64,000 nt of DNA, taken from Acidimicrobiales bacterium. Lineage in GTDB: Bacteria > Actinomycetota > Acidimicrobiia > Acidimicrobiales > SKKL01. This document shows, piece after piece, positions 21,734 through 31,431 of the stretch (within the stretch, counting starts at the first letter, position 1; every line of letters starts with the position of its first letter). The position numbers were made by a program, and so were the translations under genes. The notes under the pieces were generated by a model that worked only from the letters and a program-made list of their open reading frames with translations, was not told where the DNA came from and searched no databases. The stretch covers positions 434,001 to 498,000 of the forward strand of contig JAXHLR010000005.1 of NCBI GenBank assembly GCA_034521975.1, given 5' to 3'.

Positions 21734-22663
21734 CGATCCTCCAACCCCAGCACGGTGCGCGCCAGGTCCGGATGCGACCCCCGGCCGGCTCATGATCGTG
21801 GGACGGGTCACGCAGCGCACGCCCTCGGCCTCGACGAGGGGAGCGGCGTCGGCGTCGGCCTCGTCGACCACGAGGGTGGCGGCCAGGTCGCGGTAGAGCC
21901 GGGCGACCCCGGCGACCGAGGCGTCGTGTCCCAGCTCGGTCATCATCCGGTCGGCGGGGCCCTTCAGCGCCGCACCGGCGACGATGGGCGACACCGCCAC
22001 CACGTCGTCGCGCCGGGCGGCCAGCGCCTCACGAAGCCCCGCCACCGCCAGCAGCGGCCCGATCGAGACGATGGGATTGGATGGCGCGATCACGATCACA
22101 TCGGCGTTCGCCAGTGCCTCGAGCACCCCGGGCGACGGTGCACACGACTCGGCCCCGTCGAAGCGGACACCGGTGACCGCCACGTCGTGGCGGCGGCGCA
22201 CGAAGTACTCCTGGAAGCCGATCTCGCCCTCGTCGACCACCGTGACCATCGTGCGCAGCGGTCCCTCGGTGACCGGTAGCACCCGGAACCCCAGACCCCA
22301 CGCCGCCGCGATCTCGGAGGTGACCTCCGACAGCGAGGCACCCTCGCTCAGCCGCTGGGTCCGGAACAGGTGGGTGCCGAGATCGCGATCGCCCAGGTTG
22401 AACCAGTCGATGCCGTCATAGCGCCGGAGGCCATCCATCGCCTGCCAGGTCTCGCCGGCCAGCCCCCACCCGCGCTCGGGATCGATGGCGCCGGCGACGG
22501 TGTAGATGACCGTGTCGATGTCGGGGCTCACGTGCAGCCCGTGGATCACCAGATCGTCGCCAACGTTGGCGATGACGGCCACCTCGCCCGGGTCGACGAC
22601 CTGGACGATGCCGGCGAGCAGGCGCGCCGCGCCCACCCCACCGGCCAGCACCGCGATCTGCAT
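21730..22663 (-). CDS. cofD: 2-phospho-L-lactate (phosphoenolpyruvate) transferase CofD/FbiA, frameshifted near the end
   Basis: Makes F420-0 (or its dehydro form) from activated lactyl/enolpyruvyl-phosphate and Fo. Motifs are VLAGGVGAARLLAG at the N-terminus, NVGDDLVIHGLHVSPDIDT, and the substrate-site SNPIVSIGPLLAV. Near the C-terminus a run of five G (plus-strand C run at 21778-21782) appears to carry one extra base. Removing it lets the frame finish as PDLARTVLGLEDR followed by TGA, overlapping the cofE ATG. The length of 934 bases is one more than a multiple of three. It begins 14 bases after gmd. Confidence 0.88.
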
Positions 22664-22677
22664 CGGTCCGGCTCCGG

Positions 22678-23667
<990 letters not shown>

Positions 23668-23737
23668 CTAGCACCGACGATCCGGGGCCGAGGCGAACCG
23701 TCTGCCGCTGGTGGCGGGGCGGTCGCCGCGTGACCGT

Positions 23738-24646
23738 TCAGCGCGCGGGCGATACGCGTTCGCGCGCCTCGGCGAGCAGGTCGGCCAGGGTCCCGTCCAG
23801 CTCGAAGCGTGGTTCCCAACCGGTGGCGGCGGACAGCTTCGAGGCGTCGCCCCGCAGCACCGGTAGGTCGACCGGACGCTGCAGATCGGGGTCGGACACC
23901 AGGGTCATGGGACGTTGGGCCAGCGCGATGAGACGTTCGGCCAACTCGCCGATCGACACGTCGCGGCCCGAGCACACGTGGTACACCTCGCCGGGCGTCC
24001 CCCCGAGGGCCAGCATGCGGTATGCCCTCACCACGTCGCGCACGTCGGTGAAGTCGCGGCGAGGTGTGAGATTGCCGACCTCGAGCTCGTCGAGCTGCTC
24101 GCGCTCGTTGCGGACCACCCGGTCGGCCAGCCCCGGTGCGACGAACTGCGGGCTCTGGCGCGGGCCGAGGTGGTTGAACGCCCGGACGATGATGGTCTCG
24201 AGCCCGTACCCCAGCCAGGCCTGCTGGGCCAGGGCTTCGGCGGCGAGCTTGCTGGCCGCGTAGGGACTGGTGGGTCGGACCGGTTGGTCTTCGGTGAGTG
24301 GCAGCTCGTCCTCGGTGACGGTGCCGTACACGTCGGCCGATCCGACGACGATGACCCGGCGGGTGCCCGCCGCTCGCGCTGCGTCGAGCAGGTGGAGGGT
24401 CCCGACGGCGTTGGCCTCGAAGGTGGCGCGTGGGTTCTTCCACGACGCGCCGACGTCGGCCCAGCCCGCCAGGTGGTACACGATCTCGGGACGCACCGCC
24501 TCGAGGGCGGTCGCCACCGCGCCGGGGTCGAGGATGTCGACCCCGTCGCTGCGGTCGAGGCCGCTGACCGCGTCGCCGGCAGCTTCGCAGTGCTCGACGA
24601 GGTGGCGGCCGGCGAACCCGGAGGAGCCGGTGACCAGCGCCCTCAT
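23738..24646 (-). CDS. GDP-6-deoxy-4-keto-mannose reductase-like SDR (Rmd)
   Basis: A 302-residue extended SDR. It has the TGSSGFAGRHLVEH nucleotide motif, the active-site SPYAASK with intact Tyr and Lys, RAFNHLGPRQSP, and RRDFTDVRDVVRAY. This profile fits GDP-4-keto-6-deoxy-D-mannose reductases producing GDP-D-rhamnose, and the next gene is gmd. GDP-fucose synthase is less likely because its typical motifs are absent. Sits 67 bases after a GT4 gene on the same strand. Confidence 0.85.
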   Translation of the reverse strand: MRALVTGSSGFAGRHLVEHCEAAGDAVSGLDRSDGVDILDPGAVATALEAVRPEIVYHLAGWADVGASWKNPRATFEANAVGTLHLLDAARAAGTRRVIVVGSADVYGTVTEDELPLTEDQPVRPTSPYAASKLAAEALAQQAWLGYGLETIIVRAFNHLGPRQSPQFVAPGLADRVVRNEREQLDELEVGNLTPRRDFTDVRDVVRAYRMLALGGTPGEVYHVCSGRDVSIGELAERLIALAQRPMTLVSDPDLQRPVDLPVLRGDASKLSAATGWEPRFELDGTLADLLAEARERVSPAR

Positions 24647-24713
24647 CGAGGGTCGATGGCAGATGGACGGGATGTCGTGGCGTGTGCAGGCACGGAGCCG
24701 AGTGTAGGCAGGG

Positions 24714-25835
24714 TCATCGGTCCGCTTCGGCGAGGTGGCGGTACAGGTTCGCCATGCCCTCGGCGCACGCCTGCCACGAGTAGCGCGCCGCACGCCGTCG
24801 CCCGCGTCCGACGAGCCCGTCGCGGGTGGGGCCGTGGTCGACCAGTTCGGAGATGGCACCGGCGAGCGCAGCGGCGTCGCCGGTGTCGACGAGTCGTGCC
24901 GCGTCGCCGAGCACCTCGGGCAGCGCACCCACCCCGGTGGCCACCACCGGCGTCCCCACCGACATGGCCTCCAGCGGCGGCAAGCCGAAGCCCTCGTAGC
25001 GCGACGGGTAGGCCAGCACCCGTGCACCCCGAAGCAGCGCCGAGCGGTCGGAGTCGCTGACCCACCCGAGGCGCACGACCCGGTCGCGGTGAGGTGATCG
25101 TTCGATCCGATCGGTGAGCTCGTCGGCACCCCATCCGTGGGGACCGGCGACGACCAGCCTGATCTCGGGATCTTCGGCGGCGATGAGGTCGAAGGCATCG
25201 ACGAGCAGCGGCAGGTCCTTGCGGGGCTCGACGGTGCCCAGGGCCAGCACGTAGCGCTCACCTCCGGCGAGGTCGCGTCCCCGTGCGGGATCGGCCTCGG
25301 CCAGTGCGCTCACCCCCAGCGGGATCACCACCACCCGCTCGGAGTCGACCCGGTACCGGTCGCGGATCTCGCCGGCCACGAACTCGGACTCGGTGTGCAC
25401 CCACGCACCGCGACCCAGCGCCCGGGCGATGAGTCCCGGGTACTGGAGGGTGTCGGGCGTGGACATCTCGGGGTGGTGGTGGAAGGTGAGATCGTGGATG
25501 GTGACCAAACTCGGGGCGTGGCGCGTCGGAGGGACCACGTAGTTGGGGCCGTGCACGAGGTCGATCTCGCCGGTCCACCACTCGATCGGCGGCCGGTCGA
25601 ACCGGCGCCACAGCTCGCGCAACGGTCGCGCGGCCTGGGGGCGGCTGCTCACCTGCACCCCTGGGGGTACGACCTCGCCCAGCCGGCCCCGACCCCGCCA
25701 CGAGGTGGCGTAGGCGAGCGCGTCCACCCCGCATCCGGGGAGGTGGGACAGCAGCTCGAAGGTGAACACCCCGACCCCGGTGCGGGGACCGAGCAGTGCG
25801 GTGGCATCGATTGCCACCCGTGGGCGTGCGATCAC
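24714..25835 (-). CDS. GT4 family glycosyltransferase
   Basis: A 373-residue GT-B enzyme. N-terminal IDATALLGPRTGVGVFTFELL, mid-region VTIHDLTFHHHPEMSTP, and donor motif ALGTVEPRKDL plus YPSRYEGFGLPPLEAMSVGTPVVA identify a GT4 mannosyl/rhamnosyltransferase-type protein. GTG start at 25835 overlapping the stop of the preceding 66-codon gene (GTGA). Its place upstream of rmd/gmd suggests it could use the GDP-deoxyhexose they make; this is inference. Confidence 0.88.
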   Translation of the reverse strand: MIARPRVAIDATALLGPRTGVGVFTFELLSHLPGCGVDALAYATSWRGRGRLGEVVPPGVQVSSRPQAARPLRELWRRFDRPPIEWWTGEIDLVHGPNYVVPPTRHAPSLVTIHDLTFHHHPEMSTPDTLQYPGLIARALGRGAWVHTESEFVAGEIRDRYRVDSERVVVIPLGVSALAEADPARGRDLAGGERYVLALGTVEPRKDLPLLVDAFDLIAAEDPEIRLVVAGPHGWGADELTDRIERSPHRDRVVRLGWVSDSDRSALLRGARVLAYPSRYEGFGLPPLEAMSVGTPVVATGVGALPEVLGDAARLVDTGDAAALAGAISELVDHGPTRDGLVGRGRRRAARYSWQACAEGMANLYRHLAEADR

Positions 25836-26032
25836 TCCTCGGACGAGTCGGTGTCGGCGGCGGGCGGCCTGACCACCTCGTCGAGCTTGGCCGTGAGGTC
25901 GCGGCGCAGCGCCTGCAGGCGATTGAGACCGAGGATCCCCAAGCCGACGCCGACCGCAGCCGCGTCGCGGGCGGTGGCGGCGACCTGCTCGGCGATCTGG
26001 TCCCAGCTCGCGGGGGGTTCGGGGGATCCCAT
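25832..26032 (-). CDS. Small hypothetical protein, 66 residues
   Basis: Short protein with an acidic C-terminus (TDSSEE) and a central hydrophobic, alanine/glycine-rich helix (VGVGLGILGLNRLQ) followed by a basic amphipathic stretch (ALRRDLTAKLDEV). Perhaps a membrane-associated accessory. Support for coding: a leaderless -10 element upstream, GTGA coupling to the GT4 gene, and an in-frame ATG at 26032. No family recognised. Confidence 0.6.
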   Translation of the reverse strand: MGSPEPPASWDQIAEQVAATARDAAAVGVGLGILGLNRLQALRRDLTAKLDEVVRPPAADTDSSEE

Positions 26033-26045
26033 CGCCCTCACGGTA
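26033..26045 (-). promoter_or_regulatory. Leaderless promoter -10 of the glycan/F420 operon
   Basis: TACCGT on the minus strand (26045-26040) is seven bases before ATG 26032. It is the only clear promoter ahead of the run from 26032 down to the TauE permease at 20276. Confidence 0.5.
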
Positions 26046-26114
26046 TCGCTCGGGCGTCCCACCGGGGAGCCGCATGTTACGGATGGATGACGAAGTGAGG
26101 GGACCAGCGCGCGG

Positions 26115-26129
26115 TAGTCTCCCGCGATC
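26115..26129 (+). promoter_or_regulatory. -10 element of the GT2/membrane gene
   Basis: TAGTCT (26115-26120) is nine bases before GTG 26130, with no Shine-Dalgarno sequence. Confidence 0.45.
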
Positions 26130-29100
26130 GTGAGCGCTCCGGAGCAATCCCAGGAACCTGCCCTCGGCGCGCCCCCTGAGCCGGTCGCCGCACCGTTGGT
26201 GACCCTCGTGATGGTCGCCCACCAACCAGGACCCTGGTTCGAGGAGGCGCTCACTGCGGTGGGTGCTCAGGACTACCCCTCGCTCGAGGTCGTGGTGGTC
26301 GACGCGGCAAGCCTGGTTCCGGTGGCCGACCGCGTCGCCGAGGTCCTTCCCGATGCCCGGACCATCCGCCTCGAGGCCAATCGCGGCTTCGGGCGGGCCG
26401 TCAACGCCGTCCTTCCCCGCCTCGGCGATCCGGCCTTCCTGGTGCTCGCCCACGACGACGTCGCCCCCGCGCCCGGCGCCGTGCGCTCGATGGTCGAGGA
26501 AGCCTTCCGATCCAACGCCGCCATCGTGGGGCCCAAAGTGGTCCGCTGGGACGACGACCGGCGCATGCTGTCGGCGGGGGAGGGGTCCGACAAGTTCGGC
26601 TTCCCCGTCCCCCTCGTCGAGCGCAACGAGCTCGACCAGGAACAGCACGACGCCGTGCGCGACGTGTTCACCGTTCCCGACGCGTTCACTCTGGTGCGCG
26701 CCGATCTGCTGCGGGCGCTCGACGGCTTCGACCCCGACACCAGCTTCTTCGGCGACGACCTCGACCTGTGCTGGCGCGCCCACACCGCCGGGGCCCGGGT
26801 CATGGTCGCCCCCAACGCCCGGGTGCGGCACCTCGAGGCGCTCGGCGAGCGGCGCGTCGTCGACGACCGTCGCCGGCTGCAGTTCCGCCACCGTATGCGG
26901 GCCATGCTCTCGTCGTACCGGCTCCTGAGCTTGGCGGTGGTGCTTCCCCAGCTGCTGGTGGTCCACGCCGTCGAAGCGGTCTTCGCGCTGGTCACCGGGC
27001 GCCCCGGCCAGGCGCGCGACGTCATCACCGCGTGGACCTGGAACCTCCGCCGCCTCGGCTCGCTGCGTCACCGGCGCCGGTCGATCGCCGCGACCCGGCT
27101 CGTCCCCGACGGCGAGGTCCGGTCGTTGCAGGTGCGCGGCAGTGCCCGGGTGGCCGCGTTCCTGCGGGGCCAGCTCGCTACCGATCAGGACACCTTCGGA
27201 TCGGCCGCCACCCTCGGCAAGCGCCTCATCGAGGGCGTCACCGGCCCCGGCCGCCGAGACGCCGCGCTCGCCTGGCTGCTGGTGGCGGTCATCCTCCTCA
27301 TCGGCTCCCGTCACCTGTTGACCAGGCCCATCCCCGCGATCGGCGAGTTCGTGCCACTTCCCGAACAGCTCGGCCCGCTGTGGTCCGAGTGGTTCTCGAG
27401 CTGGCGACGAGGCGGCATCGGCTACGAGGGGTTCGCCCCCGCTGCCAGCCTGGTGGTCACCGTCGCCGGCGGCGTGTTCCTCGGCGCCACGGGTCTGTTG
27501 CGCACGGTGCTCATCCTCGGCATGTATCCCCTCGCGCTCGTCGGTGTCTGGCGCCTGGTCGCTCCCCTCGCCTCCCATCGCGCCAGTGCCGGTGCCCTCG
27601 TCGCCTACGCGGCGGTGCCGCTGGGATACGACGCGCTCGCCACCGGGTCCTGGCGGGGGTTGGTCGCCTACGCGGTCGCGCCCTGGGTGCTGGCGCGGCT
27701 CCTGCGGTCCTCGGGTGCGGCGCCGTTCGGCGCCGCCGATGACGACCCCGGCCGCCGGGTCGGACCCCGCCACGACGTGCCCCCCTTGTGGCGCCAGGCG
27801 GTGGCGTTGGGTCTGGTGGTGGCGCTCGCCGCCCTGCTCGATCCGCTCTTTCTGCTGATGCCGCTCGCCGTGGTGGTGGGCATGGTGCCCGGGTCGTTGC
27901 TGATCGGCACCGTGCGCGGGCTGGGCCGCATGGTGGTGGTGGGCGTCGGTGCCGCGGTCGTGGGTGGGGTCTTGCACGTCCCCTGGCTGTTCGACCTGCT
28001 CAGCCCCGACCCATCGTGGAGCACCCTGACCGCCAGCCGGTCGGCCGAGGTGGCCACCGCGCTGCCGCTCACCCACATCCTGCGCTTCGACACCGGGCCC
28101 ATCGGCTCGTCGCTGCTCAACGCCGCGGTGCTGGTCGCGGCCGCGTTCGCCCTGCTGGTCGGGCGGCGGTGGCGGCTGGTCTGGGCGGCCCGGGCGTGGT
28201 CGCTGGCGCTGTCGTGCTGGGCGCTGGTCTGGGTCGCCTCCATGGGATGGGTACCGGGCCCTCTGCCTCCCGTCGATGCCATCCTCGCTCCCGCCGCCGC
28301 GGCAATGGCTCTTTCGGCTGGGCTGGGAGTGTCCGCGTTCGGGTTCGATGTCCGGAGCAGCGTGTTCGGGTGGCGCCAGCTGGCCGGTGTGGTCGCGGTG
28401 GGCGCGCTCGTCCTGGCCCTGCTCCCGGTGGTGGCGGCGTCGGTGGGAGGCCGCTGGATGGTGCCCCGCGGATCGCACCACGAGGCGCTGGCCTTCCTCG
28501 ACGACGAGGTCGAGCAGGATCCGTTCCGCGTCGTGTGGTTCGGTGCCCCCGAGGTGCTGCCCCTCGGGTCCTGGCCCATCGACGGCTTGACCTCCTACGC
28601 CACCACGATCTCGGGCACGCCCACCCTGGCCGATCTGTGGCCCGGTCCGCCCGAACCCGCCACCTCACCGTTGCGTGGCTCGCTCGACTTCGTGCTCACC
28701 CAGCGGACCGACCGCCTGGGACGGCTCCTCGCGCCGATGGGCGTGCGCTACCTCGTCCTGGTCGACCAGGGCGCGCCGGTGCCCTTCGGTGGGGTGTCAC
28801 ACCCCAACCCCCAACTGCTCCACGACGTGCTCGCCGAGCAGCTCGACCTCGTCGAGATCGACGTCAACCCCGCACTCACCGTGTACCGAAACGCAGCCTG
28901 GGCGCCGACGGTCTCCGCGCTGGAGGCCGAGACCATCGCCGTCTCCGACGTTCCGGCGATCCCCGACGGCGCTCGCGAGGCCGCGACCCTCGAGCTCGGT
29001 GGCCTCTCCCGGCCCTTCGATCAACTCGGGCGCACCTCCTTCTCCGATCGGGTCACAGGACCGGCACAGGTGCTGGTCGGCTCCACCCCGCGATCGGGCT

Positions 29101-29357
29101 GGCGCGCCGATCTCGACGGCACCACGCTCGGGTCCCAGCCCGGGCTCGGGTGGGCGACGACGTTCCCGGTCGAGGACTCGGGCACCGTGTCGGTGACCTG
29201 GACGACACCAGTCGGCCACCGCCTCGTACTGCTCGCTCAGCTGGCGGTGCTCGCCCTGATCACGCTGGTCATGTACCGGACCCGTGCCGAGCGCAGGATC
29301 GCCCGCCGCCACCGGCGCGCCATCTCCTCGCCGATCGATGAGGCGGCGAGCCGATGA
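26130..29357 (+). CDS. Giant glycosyltransferase family 2 / polytopic membrane protein
   Basis: A 1075-residue protein. The N-terminal GT2 (GT-A) domain (about 22-245) has VTLVMVAHQPGPWFEEAL, the nucleotide-site VVVVDAAS, and a late GDDLDLCWRAHTAG motif. Then come multiple membrane helices (from about 270 and throughout 385-800) and an extracytoplasmic C-terminal region ending with one more helix and a basic tail. It resembles the GT2 proteins that sit beside DUF5719 genes in actinobacteria; their sugar specificity is not established to my knowledge. It is translationally coupled to the DUF5719 gene (ATGA). Confidence 0.85.
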   Translation: MSAPEQSQEPALGAPPEPVAAPLVTLVMVAHQPGPWFEEALTAVGAQDYPSLEVVVVDAASLVPVADRVAEVLPDARTIRLEANRGFGRAVNAVLPRLGDPAFLVLAHDDVAPAPGAVRSMVEEAFRSNAAIVGPKVVRWDDDRRMLSAGEGSDKFGFPVPLVERNELDQEQHDAVRDVFTVPDAFTLVRADLLRALDGFDPDTSFFGDDLDLCWRAHTAGARVMVAPNARVRHLEALGERRVVDDRRRLQFRHRMRAMLSSYRLLSLAVVLPQLLVVHAVEAVFALVTGRPGQARDVITAWTWNLRRLGSLRHRRRSIAATRLVPDGEVRSLQVRGSARVAAFLRGQLATDQDTFGSAATLGKRLIEGVTGPGRRDAALAWLLVAVILLIGSRHLLTRPIPAIGEFVPLPEQLGPLWSEWFSSWRRGGIGYEGFAPAASLVVTVAGGVFLGATGLLRTVLILGMYPLALVGVWRLVAPLASHRASAGALVAYAAVPLGYDALATGSWRGLVAYAVAPWVLARLLRSSGAAPFGAADDDPGRRVGPRHDVPPLWRQAVALGLVVALAALLDPLFLLMPLAVVVGMVPGSLLIGTVRGLGRMVVVGVGAAVVGGVLHVPWLFDLLSPDPSWSTLTASRSAEVATALPLTHILRFDTGPIGSSLLNAAVLVAAAFALLVGRRWRLVWAARAWSLALSCWALVWVASMGWVPGPLPPVDAILAPAAAAMALSAGLGVSAFGFDVRSSVFGWRQLAGVVAVGALVLALLPVVAASVGGRWMVPRGSHHEALAFLDDEVEQDPFRVVWFGAPEVLPLGSWPIDGLTSYATTISGTPTLADLWPGPPEPATSPLRGSLDFVLTQRTDRLGRLLAPMGVRYLVLVDQGAPVPFGGVSHPNPQLLHDVLAEQLDLVEIDVNPALTVYRNAAWAPTVSALEAETIAVSDVPAIPDGAREAATLELGGLSRPFDQLGRTSFSDRVTGPAQVLVGSTPRSGWRADLDGTTLGSQPGLGWATTFPVEDSGTVSVTWTTPVGHRLVLLAQLAVLALITLVMYRTRAERRIARRHRRAISSPIDEAASR

Positions 29358-30874
29358 CCCGCGCCCGTGTCCCGTTCATCGTGGTGGTGGTCGGACTCCT
29401 GGCCGCGGCCCTCGTGGCCGAGCGCGACCGCGACCCCACGTCGTCCGCGCCGGACGACCTCGGTGTGTCCCGGGTCGAGCCGATGGTCGCGTCGGCCGAC
29501 GTGTTGGGGTCGACCTGGTACTGCCCGGCGGGTTCGGCCGGCGAGGAGGGACCGGCCGATCACACCGTCATCATCGCCAATCCCACCGATCGAGACCGTC
29601 GTGCCCGTCTCACCGCCTTCCCGGGCCAGGCCGATCCCGTCGACGCCGAGGTCGAGGTCGAGGCGAACAGCCTCGAGCGGGTGCAGGTCGCCGAACTGGC
29701 GACGGGGCCCGCGGTGGCGGTCATGGTCGAGCTCGACGGCGGTGAGCTGGCGGTCTCCCATGAGCTGGTCGGACCGACCGGAGCCGACAGCGGGCCGTGC
29801 GCGTCCACCTCGTCGGACACCTGGCACTTCGCGTGGGGCGACACCTCCGCCGACGCTCGTTCGCTGTTCGCGCTCTTCAACCCCTATCCCGGCGACGCCG
29901 TGGTCGACTTCCGCTTCCTCACCGTCGACGGGCCGAGGGAGCCCCAGGCGCTCACCGGAGTGGTGGTGCCCGGACGTAGCGTCGTCGTGGTCGACGCCGG
30001 AGCCGAGGTCGCACGTCGCGACCAGGTGTCGGCCACCGCCACCGCCCGTTCCGGTCGGGTGATCATCGAACGTCTCCAGACCTTCGACGACACCGAGGAG
30101 AGGCTCGAAGGCGCCGACCCCCGGAGGGCGGTCACCACCGATCTCGGCGTACCCGAATTGATGCCGCTCTGGGTGTACCCGTCGGTTCGACTCGTCGAGG
30201 GCCTGAACGAGCGGGTGGTGGTGTACAACCCCGGTCCCGCCACGGCCGAGGTCGATGTCGAGGTGCTTCTCAGCGACCGTGAGCTGGGTGGTGTGGAGCC
30301 GTTCGAGCTGACGGTGGCCCCCAACCGCTACGAGGTGGTCGACCTCACCGAACAGCCCCGACTGGTCGACCGGTTCGTCGATGGCGCGATCACCGCGACG
30401 GTGGTCGTCCGCTCGCTCAACGACGTCGCGGTGGTGGCCGAGCGGGTCACCACCGTCGCCAGCTCGGCGGAAGGCCCCGGGATCACCGCCTCGTCCGGCT
30501 CCGCGCTCGTCGGTCGCCGGTTGCTGCTCATCGACCCGCGGACCCGAGGGACCGACGCGGCGGCGCTCACCTTGATCAACCTCGACCCGGACCGTCTCGT
30601 CTCCGGGTCCATCTCGATCCGTTCCCGCGGCACCCAGCGTCCCCTCGAGGGGTTCGAGGAGTTCGAGATCGGGCCCTCGGGTCGCATGACCATCGACGAT
30701 CTGGTCGATCGGGTCAGCGGGGCCGGCACCTCCATGCTGGTGATCGAGTCGAGCCACCCCCTCGCCGCCGGGATCGCGTCCCGTGTACACGATCCGTTGG
30801 ACCGGTTGGCGCAGGTGGCCATCCCCTCCGCCGGCGACGCCGAGCTCCCGCCGGGGATGGACTTCGGGGGCTGA
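29354..30874 (+). CDS. DUF5719 family secreted protein
   Basis: A 506-residue protein with an N-terminal signal-anchor (about 6-22) and a long extracytoplasmic part made of repeated beta-rich segments (for example HTVIIANPTDRDRRARL, SLFALFNPYPGDAVVDF, ERVVVYNPGPATAEVDV, AALTLINLDPDRLVSGS). This repeat of 'N-P-[T/Y/G]' beta modules is typical of DUF5719. Its start codon overlaps the GT2 stop, so it is probably a partner of that membrane transferase. Function unknown. Confidence 0.82.
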   Translation: MTRARVPFIVVVVGLLAAALVAERDRDPTSSAPDDLGVSRVEPMVASADVLGSTWYCPAGSAGEEGPADHTVIIANPTDRDRRARLTAFPGQADPVDAEVEVEANSLERVQVAELATGPAVAVMVELDGGELAVSHELVGPTGADSGPCASTSSDTWHFAWGDTSADARSLFALFNPYPGDAVVDFRFLTVDGPREPQALTGVVVPGRSVVVVDAGAEVARRDQVSATATARSGRVIIERLQTFDDTEERLEGADPRRAVTTDLGVPELMPLWVYPSVRLVEGLNERVVVYNPGPATAEVDVEVLLSDRELGGVEPFELTVAPNRYEVVDLTEQPRLVDRFVDGAITATVVVRSLNDVAVVAERVTTVASSAEGPGITASSGSALVGRRLLLIDPRTRGTDAAALTLINLDPDRLVSGSISIRSRGTQRPLEGFEEFEIGPSGRMTIDDLVDRVSGAGTSMLVIESSHPLAAGIASRVHDPLDRLAQVAIPSAGDAELPPGMDFGG

Positions 30875-30924
30875 GGCCGGGCTCCGGTCTGACTCCTGGA
30901 CGCGGTTCGGGCACACTCGATGCC

Positions 30925-31431
30925 ATGGAGCAGTTCTTCATCGCCGCGGTGTTGATCGCGGTCGCCGGGGGTATCGCCTACGCCGTCCAGCGGCGCCAGC
31001 CCGATGCCCCGACCCAACCGCGCACCTACCGGGTGCCCAGCCAGCTCGACCGTGACGACTTCGACCGGCCCGACACGCCGTGGTTGGTCGCGGTCTTCAC
31101 CTCGGCGACGTGCGCGTCGTGCGCGGGCACCTGGCAGAAGGTGCAGGTGCTGGCGAGCGACGAGGTGGTCGTGCAGGAGGTCGAGGTCAGTGCCGACCGT
31201 GAGCTGCACCAGCGCTACCGCATCGACGGGGTGCCGCTCGTGGTGATCGCCGACGCCGGCGGTGTGGTCCGGGCGTCGTTCGTCGGCCCGGCCACCGCCA
31301 CCGACCTGTGGGCCACCGTCGCCGAGCTGCGCGAGCCCGGTTCGGTGCCGGGCGGCTGCGACCACGGTCAGACGCCGCAGGACCCTGGCGGCGCCCAGCC
31401 GACTCCCGATCAGGGACGGGACTCGGCCTGA
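30925..31431 (+). CDS. Membrane-anchored thioredoxin-like protein
   Basis: A 168-residue protein with an N-terminal transmembrane helix (about 4-20) and a thioredoxin fold. The redox motif is CASC in FTSATCASCAG, followed by VQEVEVSADRELHQRYRIDGVPLVVIAD with the expected cis-proline after GV. A disordered Gln/Pro/Gly tail ends the protein. Probably a thiol-disulfide exchange protein at the outer face of the membrane. A CACACT element lies seven bases before the ATG. Its 3' end overlaps the convergent ftsH 3' end by 22 bases. Confidence 0.82.
   Translation: MEQFFIAAVLIAVAGGIAYAVQRRQPDAPTQPRTYRVPSQLDRDDFDRPDTPWLVAVFTSATCASCAGTWQKVQVLASDEVVVQEVEVSADRELHQRYRIDGVPLVVIADAGGVVRASFVGPATATDLWATVAELREPGSVPGGCDHGQTPQDPGGAQPTPDQGRDSA

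Noticed and set aside
21017-22663. A genuine CofD-CofE bifunctional fusion
   Set aside because: The alternate frame yields a natural CofD end with a TGA overlapping the cofE ATG, and the switch falls at a G5 run. An indel is the simpler explanation.
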